NCBI GenBank assembly: GCA_027488905.1
Contig: JAIYAT010000039.1
Location: forward strand, 103,908-167,907
DNA: 64,000 nucleotides
DNA from: Bacteroidota bacterium
Lineage (GTDB): Bacteria; Bacteroidota; Bacteroidia; UKL13-3
Reading direction: 5' to 3'
A model generated the notes under the pieces. It had not been told where the DNA came from. It saw only the letters and a list, made by a program, of their open reading frames with translations, and did no database searches. A program made the position numbers and the translations under genes. Below, piece by piece: positions 35,259 to 44,800 of this stretch; the first letter of the stretch is position 1, and every line of letters begins with the position of its first letter.

Positions 35259-37067
35259 TTAATTGATTTGATCTCCTCTTAAGATTCTGTATTGTTTAAT
35301 GCAATCATTTAGGAAAAAACTACTTGAATAGGATGCGATAAACTTTTCGTAGCTTTTCAAAGCATCTTCTTTATTATTTAGCTTATGTTGCTGAATTAGG
35401 GCTAATTGATATAAGGCATTGTCACCTAAAATATCATTGCCAAATTCCGTGAAAACGGCTGAAAAATACTTTGCTGCTTCCTCATAATTTTTCATTTTCA
35501 TAGAAATTTCTGCTCTTTTATAAGCAATATCATCCATTAATCCAGATTTTGGATATAGCTGTTGCAAACTATCCAACAAGGTTTTGGCTTGAACCAAATT
35601 GTTCTGGGTTAGGTTTAAATCGGCTTTTGCAAACAAGGCTAGCGGCTCTGTCTCATTGCTATCAATGGTATTATCTTGAATAAGCAAGCTCAATTCTATG
35701 GCATTATTAGAAATAAGCTGTGTGGTTGCAGTTTTTAAGACATCCAATTGTGCTTTTGCCCAATCAAATTCTCCAAGAAAATAACTAAGTTTTGCATTTC
35801 TAAATTTAGCCTCCTGGCCAATAGGTTCTTCTAAAAAGTCTTTATCAACCTGTCCATAAAGCAACATCGATTCCCAAATTTCATTTTTTAATAGGTACAA
35901 ATCTCCAAGTTCTAATTTAACTTGAGCTTGCAAATACCTATCTGTTCTGGGCATATTAAGTATCACTTGATAATTAATTATAGCCTCTTCATATTTGCTC
36001 AGGTAGAAAGCTTGAAGATTTGCCAGAAGCTTAATAGTGGCCGCATTTATAGGATTAATGCCAATTTCATTTATGGTTAATTTATACTCATTTTCAAGTA
36101 TCAATAAATCTTCATTGGTATAATTTCCTTGAACTAGTTTTTTAGTTCTTGCCTCTAATTCGCTACTTTTTGCATAATTGTAATAAGGTTTTTCCTTACC
36201 TAAGATTTGTACTTGCTTGTAAATGGAAATAGCTGCATCATATCGTTCATTGCTACTAGCTAAAAAGCCAAGTTCTAATAATCTTCTGCCATCTTCTTTG
36301 TATTTTTTGTCTAAAGATTTTGCGTAAATTGAAGCTAGTTCATATTCGCTTCTTTGCACATGAAACCAAATCATTAATTCTTGAAAGCAATTTTTATCTG
36401 GAAATTGTTTGAGTTTTTTGTTCAAATTGCTTTTGAGCAACTCATATTCTTCCTTTGTTTCGATGTTGTTTTGAAGCAACCCTTCAACTTCTTCCAAATG
36501 TTGTTCTGAAACAATCAAAGAATTTAGCAATTCTTCAATAAAGTTCTTTTTGTCACCCAAATCCAAGTAAAGGCCTGCCAACTCATCGGCAAATAGTTGC
36601 TCTGATTTTAGATTTTTCCTTCCTTTCAAAAACGATTCAATGGCCAAACTAAGTTGTTTTCTTTTTTCAAAAGCTCTTGCAAGCTCAAAAATCTTTTCTT
36701 CACTTAAGGGTAAATTTTGAATCAATTTTTGATAAGTTTGATTGGCTTTTTCACTTAAACCCTGAAGTTGATAAAGGTATCCTTCATCAACGGCAAAGTA
36801 GTAGTTTCCTTCAAAGCGCTTTATTTGCTTTCTTATCAATTTCTGTGCAGCGTTGTAATCCTGCAATCCTATATAGGATTTCAATAAGTTGTCATAAAAA
36901 TAAATAGACTTTGTGTTCGACCCTAATAATTTTTCATACTTATCTGCCGCTTTAACATATTCTTTATTTGCCAAGAATTGGGCAGCCAATTCTTCATCTA
37001 CTTTTTGGGCTGAAACAAAAAAGTAAGATAGCAGAATTAAAACAGTAATTGTGATTTTATGTTGCAT
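35259..37067 (-). CDS. Secreted tetratricopeptide-repeat protein
   Basis: 602 residues from the ATG at 37067, which opens a signal peptide (MQHKITITVLILLSYFFVSAQ); an upstream in-frame TTG at 37076 is less likely. The rest is helical TPR-type repeats throughout, for example AAQFLANKEYVKAADKYEKL, and near the C-terminus YEEAAKYFSAVFTEFG and KEDALKSYEKFIASY. Such proteins scaffold envelope complexes; no specific partner can be named. The short dispersed word (GGTTCAAAC) lies directly before its start codon. It is co-transcribed with the DUF4286 gene. Confidence 0.82.
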   Translation of the reverse strand: MQHKITITVLILLSYFFVSAQKVDEELAAQFLANKEYVKAADKYEKLLGSNTKSIYFYDNLLKSYIGLQDYNAAQKLIRKQIKRFEGNYYFAVDEGYLYQLQGLSEKANQTYQKLIQNLPLSEEKIFELARAFEKRKQLSLAIESFLKGRKNLKSEQLFADELAGLYLDLGDKKNFIEELLNSLIVSEQHLEEVEGLLQNNIETKEEYELLKSNLNKKLKQFPDKNCFQELMIWFHVQRSEYELASIYAKSLDKKYKEDGRRLLELGFLASSNERYDAAISIYKQVQILGKEKPYYNYAKSSELEARTKKLVQGNYTNEDLLILENEYKLTINEIGINPINAATIKLLANLQAFYLSKYEEAIINYQVILNMPRTDRYLQAQVKLELGDLYLLKNEIWESMLLYGQVDKDFLEEPIGQEAKFRNAKLSYFLGEFDWAKAQLDVLKTATTQLISNNAIELSLLIQDNTIDSNETEPLALFAKADLNLTQNNLVQAKTLLDSLQQLYPKSGLMDDIAYKRAEISMKMKNYEEAAKYFSAVFTEFGNDILGDNALYQLALIQQHKLNNKEDALKSYEKFIASYSSSFFLNDCIKQYRILRGDQIN

Positions 37068-37161
37068 TTGGTTCAAACAAAATTAACTAAAAAATAACAA
37101 TGAGGATAAAACTGAGTTTTTTTAATGTTTTTATAGTTCTTTGCAATAATACTCTTATTAA

Positions 37162-38637
37162 GTGAGCGCAATAAAAAAATTAGTTGGGGATACTGCTATC
37201 TATGGCTTAAGTAGCATTGTTGGTAGGTTAATAAATTACTTATTAGTGCCTATTTTGACCAGAGTTTTTACTCAGGCTGAATTTGGTGCAAACGCAGAAT
37301 TTTATGGCTATATTTCCTTTATAAATATTCTCCTCACGCATGGTATGGAAACCACTTTCTTCAGATTTTCTCAAGATTCTGCTGAGAAACAAGTGTATGC
37401 AAATGCCTTCTTTTCTGTGGCATTTGTTTCCTTTTTGTTTGGTTTGATTATCCTTTTTTTTGGTAATACAATTTCTAAGGCAATACGTTTTGGTGATAAC
37501 CCCGAGTTTTTGTATTTCTCTGCTGGGATACTTATAACAGACGCGCTGGCTGCTATTCCTTTTGCCTTGCTGAGGCAACAAAATAGCGCTCTAAAATTTG
37601 CAATTATAAAGAACCTGAATATCTTATTGAATATTCTTATAACGCTCTATTTATTAGTGGCAGGACCGTATTGCAAATCACATTTTGGAATCAATTTAAT
37701 CTTTTGGAAGGAAGGTTTAGGAATCAATGCTGTATTCATGGCAAATTTAGCAGCAAGTTCTATAACCTTGCTCTTTCTAGTGAAAGAGATAAGGCTTGTT
37801 GGACTTAGGTTTGACCCAAACTTATATACAAAGATGATTACTTATGCCACTCCAATGATTTGGGTTGGGTTGGCAGGTATGGTAAATGAAACGCTCGATA
37901 GAATAATTATTAAATATTTATGGCATGACCCCGTTGAGGCCTTGTCTATGAATGGCATTTATTCAGCTAATTACAAACTTTCGATAATTATCACACTTTT
38001 TATTCAGGCTTATAAATACGCAGCTGAACCCTTCTTTTTTGCACATGCTAAGCAAACTGATAAACGTGAATTATATGCCAAAGTGATGAATTATTTTGCT
38101 TGGTTATGCATGTTTATCTTCCTAGTTGTTACTTTTTACATGGATATTTTTAAGAGGTTTATTGATGTAAAATTTCATGAAGGCTTACATATTGTTCCTA
38201 CCTTGTTATGGGCAAATATATTTTTGGGCATGTATTACAACGTTTCAATTTGGTATAAGTTAACAAATCAAACCAAAAAGGGAGCGCAAATATCAATGAT
38301 TGGTGCTGCAATTACTATAATTCTTAATATAATTTTGGTTCCTATTTATGGTTATATGGGCTGTGCAATCACCACATTTATTTGTTATTTAACTATGCTT
38401 ATCATTGGCTATGTTTGGGGTCAAAAATATTTCCCTGTCCCCTATAACCTTGGAAGAATTTTAACCTATGCAGTTTTGTCCATTTCCTTTTATTTTTTAG
38501 TAAAATGGTCGGATGCAAACCTTGAAATTAAACCCCTCATTGATGGATTGATTCGAATTGTTTTGCTCTTTGTTTTTATTCTTGTCGCCTATAATTTTGA
38601 AGGAAAATCCATCAGAGGAATCTTAAAGAAAAAGTAA
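37162..38637 (+). CDS. Polysaccharide flippase (Wzx/MATE-like)
   Basis: 491 residues and about 12-14 membrane segments. The N-terminus ([20 protein letters not shown], then [14 protein letters not shown]) is typical of polysaccharide biosynthesis transporters that flip lipid-linked oligosaccharides. The start is GTG at 37162; no ATG is suitably placed. Its stop overlaps the dut start as TAATG, so the two are translationally coupled. Substrate unknown. Confidence 0.9.
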   Translation: MSAIKKLVGDTAIYGLSSIVGRLINYLLVPILTRVFTQAEFGANAEFYGYISFINILLTHGMETTFFRFSQDSAEKQVYANAFFSVAFVSFLFGLIILFFGNTISKAIRFGDNPEFLYFSAGILITDALAAIPFALLRQQNSALKFAIIKNLNILLNILITLYLLVAGPYCKSHFGINLIFWKEGLGINAVFMANLAASSITLLFLVKEIRLVGLRFDPNLYTKMITYATPMIWVGLAGMVNETLDRIIIKYLWHDPVEALSMNGIYSANYKLSIIITLFIQAYKYAAEPFFFAHAKQTDKRELYAKVMNYFAWLCMFIFLVVTFYMDIFKRFIDVKFHEGLHIVPTLLWANIFLGMYYNVSIWYKLTNQTKKGAQISMIGAAITIILNIILVPIYGYMGCAITTFICYLTMLIIGYVWGQKYFPVPYNLGRILTYAVLSISFYFLVKWSDANLEIKPLIDGLIRIVLLFVFILVAYNFEGKSIRGILKKK

Positions 38638-39071
38638 TGATTCAAGTAAAAGTTATAAATAAAAGTAAATTAGAACTTCCTAATTATCAAACCTTACATG
38701 CTGCTGGTTTAGATATTTCTGCATTTTTGCTTGAACCAATAGTTCTAAAGCCAATGGAAAGAGCATTAGTGCCAACTGGCTTGTATCTTGAGATTCCAGT
38801 TGGTTATGAAATTCAAATTAGACCCAGAAGTGGCCTTGCCTTGAAGCATGGAATTACAGTGTTAAACAGTCCTGGAACCATTGATGCTGATTATAGAGGA
38901 GAAATTAAGGTATTGTTAATTAATTTAGGGCATGCAGAATTTGAAATTACAAATGGAGAAAGAATTGCTCAAATGATTCTCGCTAGACATGAATTGATAC
39001 AGTGGCAATTAACCGAAAAACTAAGCGAAACTGAAAGAGGAGAGGGTGGATATGGAAGTACTGGAAAATAA
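38637..39071 (+). CDS. dut: dUTP diphosphatase
   Basis: Hydrolyses dUTP to dUMP, keeping uracil out of DNA. 144 residues. Five trimeric-dUTPase motifs are visible: [37 protein letters not shown] and [10 protein letters not shown]. The flippase-dut pairing by a one-base stop/start overlap is seen in this phylum and probably reflects operon history rather than function. Confidence 0.97.
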   Translation: MIQVKVINKSKLELPNYQTLHAAGLDISAFLLEPIVLKPMERALVPTGLYLEIPVGYEIQIRPRSGLALKHGITVLNSPGTIDADYRGEIKVLLINLGHAEFEITNGERIAQMILARHELIQWQLTEKLSETERGEGGYGSTGK

Positions 39072-39088
39072 AATAGACTCAAGAGGTT

Positions 39089-39117
39089 TTGAAATTTTAG
39101 CAGTTTGTATTAGGTTG
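39089..39117 (+). promoter_or_regulatory. Promoter candidate for the nucleotidyltransferase gene
   Basis: TTG (39089-39091), 19 bases, TAGGTTG (39111-39117), a shortened -7 box, 20 bases before the ATG at 39137. Confidence 0.45.
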
Positions 39118-39136
39118 CGCAAAATCTGTTATTAAG

Positions 39137-40147
39137 ATGAAAATTATAGTTCCTATGGCTGGTATGGGAAAGCGTATGCGCCCTCATACTTTAACTGTTC
39201 CTAAACCATTAATTCCAGTTGCTGGAAAACCAATTGTTCAGAAAATTATTGAAGATTTAGAAAAAGTCTGTGGAACTGGTATAGAAGAAGTTGCCTATAT
39301 CATTGGGCCAACCTTTGGCGAGGCTGTTGAAAAACAGCTAATTGCTGTGGCTGAAAAACTAGGTGCCAAAGGTTCTATTTACTATCAACATGAGCCCTTA
39401 GGTACTGCACATGCAATTATGTGTGCCAAAGAAAGTTTGGATGGAAATGTATTAGTTGTTTTTGCAGATACACTATTTAAAGCTGATTTTACCTTAGACC
39501 GCAGCAAGGATGGTATCATTTGGGTTCAAAAAGTAGATGATCCAAAGCCTTTTGGGGTAGTAAAGGTTAATGAAAGCAACGTAATCACTGATTTTGTTGA
39601 AAAACCTGAGCATTTTGTTTCTGACTTAGCAATTATTGGTATTTACTATTTTAAAGATGGTTTGAATTTACGTGCAGAGTTGCAGTATTTATTAGATAAT
39701 GATGTTCGTGAAAAAGGTGAATATCAGCTAACCAATGCCTTAGAAAATATGAAGGCAAAGGGTTTAAAGTTTGAACCAGGTAAAGTTACAGAATGGTTGG
39801 ATTGTGGAAATAAGAATTCTACGGTTTACACCAACTCTCGTATTTTACATTTTATGAACGAAGCTGGCCAAGTTATGGTTGATGATTCTGTTGTAGCTGT
39901 AAATTCTCAAATTATTCAACCAAGTTTGATTGGAAAGAATGTTAAAATTACACGAAGCGTTATTGGTCCAAATGCTACCATTGCTGATAATTGCGTGATA
40001 GAAAATTCAATTGTTGGAAATTGCATTATTCAATCCAATACCAAAATTAGCCATGCTAACATAGATAATGCCATGATTGGAAGCTTTGTTGTTTATAATG
40101 GTGAAGCTAAAGATTTGAGTGTTGGCGATTTCACTACAATTCAGTAA
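39137..40147 (+). CDS. Sugar-phosphate nucleotidyltransferase with hexapeptide-repeat tail
   Basis: 336 residues. The N-terminal nucleotidyltransferase domain has PMAGMGKRMRPHTLTVPKPL (nucleotide-binding loop and Lys) and VVFADTLFKAD (metal site, normally GD). The C-terminal third is a left-handed beta-helix with imperfect hexapeptides (IIQPSLIGKNVKITRSVIGP). It resembles RmlA/GlmU-type enzymes and GDP-mannose pyrophosphorylases; the sugar is not known. It lies within an envelope gene block (flippase upstream, lipoprotein and EnvC downstream), which fits sugar-nucleotide supply for surface polysaccharide. Confidence 0.88.
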   Translation: MKIIVPMAGMGKRMRPHTLTVPKPLIPVAGKPIVQKIIEDLEKVCGTGIEEVAYIIGPTFGEAVEKQLIAVAEKLGAKGSIYYQHEPLGTAHAIMCAKESLDGNVLVVFADTLFKADFTLDRSKDGIIWVQKVDDPKPFGVVKVNESNVITDFVEKPEHFVSDLAIIGIYYFKDGLNLRAELQYLLDNDVREKGEYQLTNALENMKAKGLKFEPGKVTEWLDCGNKNSTVYTNSRILHFMNEAGQVMVDDSVVAVNSQIIQPSLIGKNVKITRSVIGPNATIADNCVIENSIVGNCIIQSNTKISHANIDNAMIGSFVVYNGEAKDLSVGDFTTIQ

Positions 40148-40191
40148 TTTATGCCCAGTTGTTGCGTTTGATATGCAATGATTTTAAGGCT

Positions 40192-41874
40192 ATGATAAGA
40201 TTTAACTTTTTACTCTTTCTTTTTTTACTATTTGCGCATTCCTTTGCGCAGCCTGCAATGTCTGAAAAAGACCGATTGTCTTTTGATAAGCTATTTTTTG
40301 ATGGTAATAAAGAAAAGATAATTAAGAATTATGAAGAAGCAGAGAAGCACTTTAAAGCTGCATTGGCAATTAATCAAAGTTCGGCTGATGTTAACTTTCA
40401 ACTTGCTTTTGTTTTGTATTCAAACAAAAAGAGAGATGAAGCAATAAATTATGCTGAAAAGGCGGTTAAGTTGGCGCCAGAGAATGAGTGGTATGCAAAA
40501 TTTCTTATCAATTGTTTTAAAGAAACTAGCCAAGTAAATGAAGCAATTGCGCAGTGTGAAAGAACTTTTAAGCTTACGAAAAACATAGATTTTTTAAATC
40601 TAAAAGCCGACTTACAACTTCGAAAAGGCGATTATACGAATGCCGTAAAAACCTATGATCAGCTTGAAAAGTATTTTGGTTCAAACGAAAATTATACACT
40701 TCAAAAGGAAAAACTTTATCTTATTTTGAATAAGCCTGCAAATGCTATAAAAGAGTTGGAAAAATTTGTTGCTAGCAATCCAGATAATACAACAATAAAA
40801 GGAATGTTAGCAGATTTGTATTTAAACTACAAACAACAAGAAAAGGCTATTAAATTGTATTCAGAAATACTTCAGGTTGAACCAAAAAATGGATACGCGG
40901 CATTTTCTTTAGCAGATTATTATAAATCGAAGGATGATCTAGAAAAGTACTATGAAATGGTAAAGCTTGGCATGGCCTCTAAGGTTGACCCAAATGCCAA
41001 GTTAAAAATGCTTTCAATATTAATTCCTTCAAAAGTTTTCGGTTCAGACCACCTAAAAAAGTGTGATGCTTTGGTAGATGTTTTCCTAGAAACAAATGCT
41101 AATAATCCCGAACCCTATCTATTTAAAGGTGATTTGTTTTTGCAACAAAGTGATTTTGAAAATGCCAGAATATGGTACATCAAGGCCACAGAGGTAAATC
41201 CTTCAGAACTTGTGGCTTGGGATCAAATCATAGTTTGTGACCAACAGCTTTCCAAATTTGATTGGATGAAAGAGGATTGCAAAAAAATGATGGAGCTATT
41301 TCCTCAGTATCCTGCGCCCTATATTTATTTTGGAGTAGCCTGCAAAAGGCTTGGTAAAATTGAGGAGGCCTTAAATCCATCTAGGTTAGGAATAACATTT
41401 GCAGCGGATGAAGAATCTCTCATTAGTCTTTTGTTAAATTTAGGCGATGTCGCTTTTCATTCAAATCAGTTTGAGTTAAGTGATTCTGCCTTTGAAGCTG
41501 TATTGGCTATGAGTCCAGATAATTCACTTGCCCTTAATAATTATGCTTACTTCTTAAGTTTGCGCAACAAAGATCTTGATAAAGCTGAGAATCTTAGCAA
41601 ACGTTCACTTGTTTTTGACCCAACAAATGCAGCAAGTTTAGATACTTATGGCTGGATTTTATTTATGAAAGGAGATTATGAACAAGCAAAGGTTCAAATC
41701 GAGAAATCCTTAAAATCTTTTGAAAATAGCGCAGAAGTTTTAGAGCATTATGGTGATGTTTTATTTAAGTTGGGTCAAAAGGAAACGGCATTGGTTCAAT
41801 GGAAGAAAGCGGCATCTCTTGGAGGAAATTCTCCTGCTTTAACTAGAAAAATAGAAACTGGTATTATTCCTTAA
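40192..41874 (+). CDS. Secreted TPR-repeat protein
   Basis: 560 residues from the ATG at 40192, which opens the signal peptide MIRFNFLLFLFLLFAHSFAQ; a TTG 11 codons earlier extends the frame but is not needed. TPR units run nearly throughout (EEAEKHFKAALAINQSSADV, EKAIKLYSEILQVEPKNGYA, EQAKVQIEKSLKSFENSAEV). It is directly followed by a DUF4292 lipoprotein (nine-base gap) and an EnvC-like protein, an arrangement I recognise as common in Bacteroidota, suggesting a shared envelope job. Confidence 0.85.
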   Translation: MIRFNFLLFLFLLFAHSFAQPAMSEKDRLSFDKLFFDGNKEKIIKNYEEAEKHFKAALAINQSSADVNFQLAFVLYSNKKRDEAINYAEKAVKLAPENEWYAKFLINCFKETSQVNEAIAQCERTFKLTKNIDFLNLKADLQLRKGDYTNAVKTYDQLEKYFGSNENYTLQKEKLYLILNKPANAIKELEKFVASNPDNTTIKGMLADLYLNYKQQEKAIKLYSEILQVEPKNGYAAFSLADYYKSKDDLEKYYEMVKLGMASKVDPNAKLKMLSILIPSKVFGSDHLKKCDALVDVFLETNANNPEPYLFKGDLFLQQSDFENARIWYIKATEVNPSELVAWDQIIVCDQQLSKFDWMKEDCKKMMELFPQYPAPYIYFGVACKRLGKIEEALNPSRLGITFAADEESLISLLLNLGDVAFHSNQFELSDSAFEAVLAMSPDNSLALNNYAYFLSLRNKDLDKAENLSKRSLVFDPTNAASLDTYGWILFMKGDYEQAKVQIEKSLKSFENSAEVLEHYGDVLFKLGQKETALVQWKKAASLGGNSPALTRKIETGIIP

Positions 41875-41883
41875 TATTTAATT

Positions 41884-42675
41884 ATGAGATTAATTGCTTT
41901 TGTAAGTGTGTTCTTATTGCTCAGTTTAACCTTTTCTTGCAAAACTAAAAAAGCAACTACACAAGGTGAGTTGCCAACTGAACGTTTAAAAAGTAAAAGT
42001 AATGAAAGTTTATTGGTTGTTTTGAACCAAGTAACAGCCGCAAAATTTAATGCAAATGCCCTTAGATATTCGGCTGTAGCAGATTATAAAGACGACAAGA
42101 ACAGTGTAACTTTAAATTTAGAATTAACCATAAAAAAAGACCAATACATTTGGCTAAATGCAAAGGCATTCGGACTTGTAAATGTTGCAAGAATATTGCT
42201 AAAACCCGATTCTATTAGAATAATTGATTATATAAACAAGAAGTATATTACTGCTTCCTACAGTTATTTAAATAGCTTCATAAAGGCACCACTTACTTTT
42301 ACTGAAATGCAAAATCTGGTTTATGGAAACACTTTGTTTGATGCTAGATTTGAAGAAACTAAATTGGATACTAGCAATAATTATCTTCAAATTTTTACTC
42401 AAATTGGATTGTTAATGCAAAAAGCAACTTATAATTCATCCTTTAAAGTTAGTGATGTATGGTTAAGTGAACAAGGAAATGCGCGGGAGATGTCTATAAA
42501 ATATGGAAGTTTTGAGCGGGTAGGAGAATATAGTCTGCCTAGCGACATTTTAATTAACATTAAGGGAGAAAAAAAAGTGGAATGCCATTTTACAATGAGC
42601 AATTTCGCACTAGATGTTAACCAAGACCCCTCTTTTGTTGTTCCTAAATCATATAAAGTTGAAAAATTTAACTAA
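41884..42675 (+). CDS. DUF4292 lipoprotein
   Basis: 263 residues. The signal ends LLSLTFSCKTKK, with Cys19 as the lipidated residue. The mature part matches DUF4292: a beta-rich fold reminiscent of LolA/LolB lipoprotein carriers (LNLELTIKKDQYIWLNAKAF, ILLKPDSIRIIDYINKKYI). It may handle lipids or lipoproteins at the envelope (inference from fold). The start of the next gene lies inside its 3' end. Confidence 0.82.
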   Translation: MRLIAFVSVFLLLSLTFSCKTKKATTQGELPTERLKSKSNESLLVVLNQVTAAKFNANALRYSAVADYKDDKNSVTLNLELTIKKDQYIWLNAKAFGLVNVARILLKPDSIRIIDYINKKYITASYSYLNSFIKAPLTFTEMQNLVYGNTLFDARFEETKLDTSNNYLQIFTQIGLLMQKATYNSSFKVSDVWLSEQGNAREMSIKYGSFERVGEYSLPSDILINIKGEKKVECHFTMSNFALDVNQDPSFVVPKSYKVEKFN

Positions 42676-43924
42676 GTACTTCTTAGTTATTATTTTTTTA
42701 AGCCTAATTATTTCAGTTTTTGCTGCTCAAACACCTGCCGATAGGAGAAAGGAGTTAGAAACCAAAAGGAAGCAATTACAAGAAAGCATAAGAAAAAATA
42801 AAAACGAATTAATTAAAGTTAAGGCGGAAGCTTTTAATAAAGAAAAAGAGCTTAAAATATTAGCTGAACAAATCGAAAACCGTGAGCAAGTTATTAATGT
42901 TGTTGGGCAGCAAGCATTTGAATTAACGCTGCAAATTGGCAACCAAAAGGAAATGGTTACCAAACTACGACAGGATGTTGTTTTGCTAAAACAAGATTAT
43001 GCTAATTTTTTAGTTGCGGCCTACAAAAGAAGGCTCAATAGTGCTGATTTATTATTTTTTGTATTTGAAGCCAAAGACTTGCAGCAGGCGATGCGCCGTT
43101 TGAGGTATTTGAATGCCTATGGTACTTATAGACAAAAACAAGCACAGCTTATCCTTAATACGCAAAGGCAGATGATTGCATTGATCTCTGAAATGATTAC
43201 CGTTAAACAAGAGAAAGCATTTTTAATCAAAGAAAAGGAAACAGAGAAGAAAGCTTTGGTTCAAGACAAGCAGGAAGAACAAAAGTTATTGACCCAATTG
43301 CAAGGCAAGGAGAAAGATTTAAAGCAGAAGATTGAAAAACAAATGCTTGCTGCTAAGAAATTGAGTAAAGAAATTGAGCTTCAAATTGCCAGAGAAATTG
43401 AGGCAGCAAGAAAGGCCGAAGAAAAGAAAAGAGCTGCAGCACAGAAAGCGAATAAACCATCGGCACCAAAAACAAGTACAAGTTACCTAAGTGATGCTGA
43501 TATTAAGTTAGGACTTGATTTTTCGAGTAGCAAAGGAAAACTTCCTTGGCCAGTTAGCGGAAAGGTAATTGAAACCTTTGGTGACCATGCCCATCCAACG
43601 CTTAAAGGTGTTGTTACGACTAATAATGGAATAGAAATTCTATCAAAGCCAAATGCCGAAGTTAAAGCCGTATACAAAGGAGTGGTTAAGGCAATTTTTC
43701 CAATCCCCGGTTTGGATAAAGTTGTTTTGGTGAGTCATGGGGAGTATTATACCGTTTATGCAAGGTTAGCAAAGGTTTCTATAAAGATTGGTGAGTCTAT
43801 CGAGACTGGAAAGGTAATAGGTTCTTTGGCTGTTCACCAGGATTCTGGAGAAGGCAGATTGCATTTTGAAGTTTGGAAACAACGAGTATTTCAAAACCCA
43901 TTGCCATGGTTAAGAGTTAAATAA
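42659..43924 (+). CDS. EnvC-like protein: coiled coil plus degenerate M23 (LytM) domain
   Basis: 421 residues from the TTG at 42659, which opens a signal peptide (MKNLTKYFLVIIFLSLIISV); the ATG at 42614 is the alternative and overlaps the upstream gene more. A long charged coiled coil (about 30-270) precedes a LytM domain. In active M23 peptidases the zinc ligands sit in HxGxD and HxH; here the first reads TNNGIEI and the last LHFEVWK, so most ligands are missing. As in E. coli EnvC, this suggests an activator of amidases at division rather than an enzyme. Confidence 0.82.
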   Translation: MKNLTKYFLVIIFLSLIISVFAAQTPADRRKELETKRKQLQESIRKNKNELIKVKAEAFNKEKELKILAEQIENREQVINVVGQQAFELTLQIGNQKEMVTKLRQDVVLLKQDYANFLVAAYKRRLNSADLLFFVFEAKDLQQAMRRLRYLNAYGTYRQKQAQLILNTQRQMIALISEMITVKQEKAFLIKEKETEKKALVQDKQEEQKLLTQLQGKEKDLKQKIEKQMLAAKKLSKEIELQIAREIEAARKAEEKKRAAAQKANKPSAPKTSTSYLSDADIKLGLDFSSSKGKLPWPVSGKVIETFGDHAHPTLKGVVTTNNGIEILSKPNAEVKAVYKGVVKAIFPIPGLDKVVLVSHGEYYTVYARLAKVSIKIGESIETGKVIGSLAVHQDSGEGRLHFEVWKQRVFQNPLPWLRVK

Positions 43925-43991
43925 TTATAAAATAGCAATATGAATGCAACCAATTCCTTATTCACTTGTCTAGCTTATTAACAACAATATT

Positions 43992-44792
43992 ATGAAAAGA
44001 AAAACTTTACTAATTCTATTTATTTCATCGTTTATGGGTATAACCATTCCAACTTTGAAATCTTACCCAGATGGCGCTCCTTCAGATGGCAGAACAGGCT
44101 CACCTGGAGATGGCGGAAAAACTTGTGCAACTTCTGGTTGCCATAGTGGTACTGCCCAAAGTGTTACTGGTATCTTAAGCAGCAACATTCCTGTAGAAGG
44201 TTACACTCCTGGCTCAACTTACACAATTACCGTTACAGTAGACCAAAGTGGTAATAAAGGATTTATAGTAAGTCCGCAAAAGACGGATGGAGCTTTAGTA
44301 GGTTCTTTAACAGCTGGAACAGGAAACCAAAGAGTTGGTGGAAAGTACATCACACATACCCAACCAATTTCAAATGCAAGTGCAACTTGGAGTTTTACTT
44401 GGACGGCTCCAGCCGCTGGCACAGGTAGTGTAGATTTTTATGGTGCTTTTGCAAATAATAGAACCTTGGTTAGAAAATCTAAGTATACAGTTAGTGAAAA
44501 AATTGCGAACGGTATTAATAGCAATGAATCTATTACATCTTTGAAAATGTTTCCTAACCCAAGTGTTAACCAAGATTTGAGTTTGAGTTTCGAAATGAAA
44601 AAGGTAGGTAAGGTTCAAATTGAACTAATAGATATTACTGGTAAATCAGTTGTTGAGTTATATAATGGTGTAAATGCAGCAGGCACATTTACTGAAAAAT
44701 TTAAGATTCCTACCTTAAATAATGGCTTATTCTTTTTAAGAATTCAAGTTGCTGAAGATGTCTTAACCAGAAAACTTTTGGTTCAACAATAA
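43992..44792 (+). CDS. Secreted protein with a CxxxxCH motif and T9SS sorting domain
   Basis: 266 residues with a signal peptide (MKRKTLLILFISSFMGITIP). The mature N-terminus has GSPGDGGKTCATSGCHSG, a CxxxxCH motif close to haem-binding CxxCH but with two extra residues, as in the choice-of-anchor V / Reeler-like family of Bacteroidota. A beta-sandwich domain follows, then a T9SS type A sorting domain (SLKMFPNPSVNQDLS and GLFFLRIQVAEDVLTRKLL). It is probably exported to the surface. Whether haem is attached is uncertain. menE follows eight bases later. Confidence 0.82.
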   Translation: MKRKTLLILFISSFMGITIPTLKSYPDGAPSDGRTGSPGDGGKTCATSGCHSGTAQSVTGILSSNIPVEGYTPGSTYTITVTVDQSGNKGFIVSPQKTDGALVGSLTAGTGNQRVGGKYITHTQPISNASATWSFTWTAPAAGTGSVDFYGAFANNRTLVRKSKYTVSEKIANGINSNESITSLKMFPNPSVNQDLSLSFEMKKVGKVQIELIDITGKSVVELYNGVNAAGTFTEKFKIPTLNNGLFFLRIQVAEDVLTRKLLVQQ

Positions 44793-44800
44793 TTATATTT

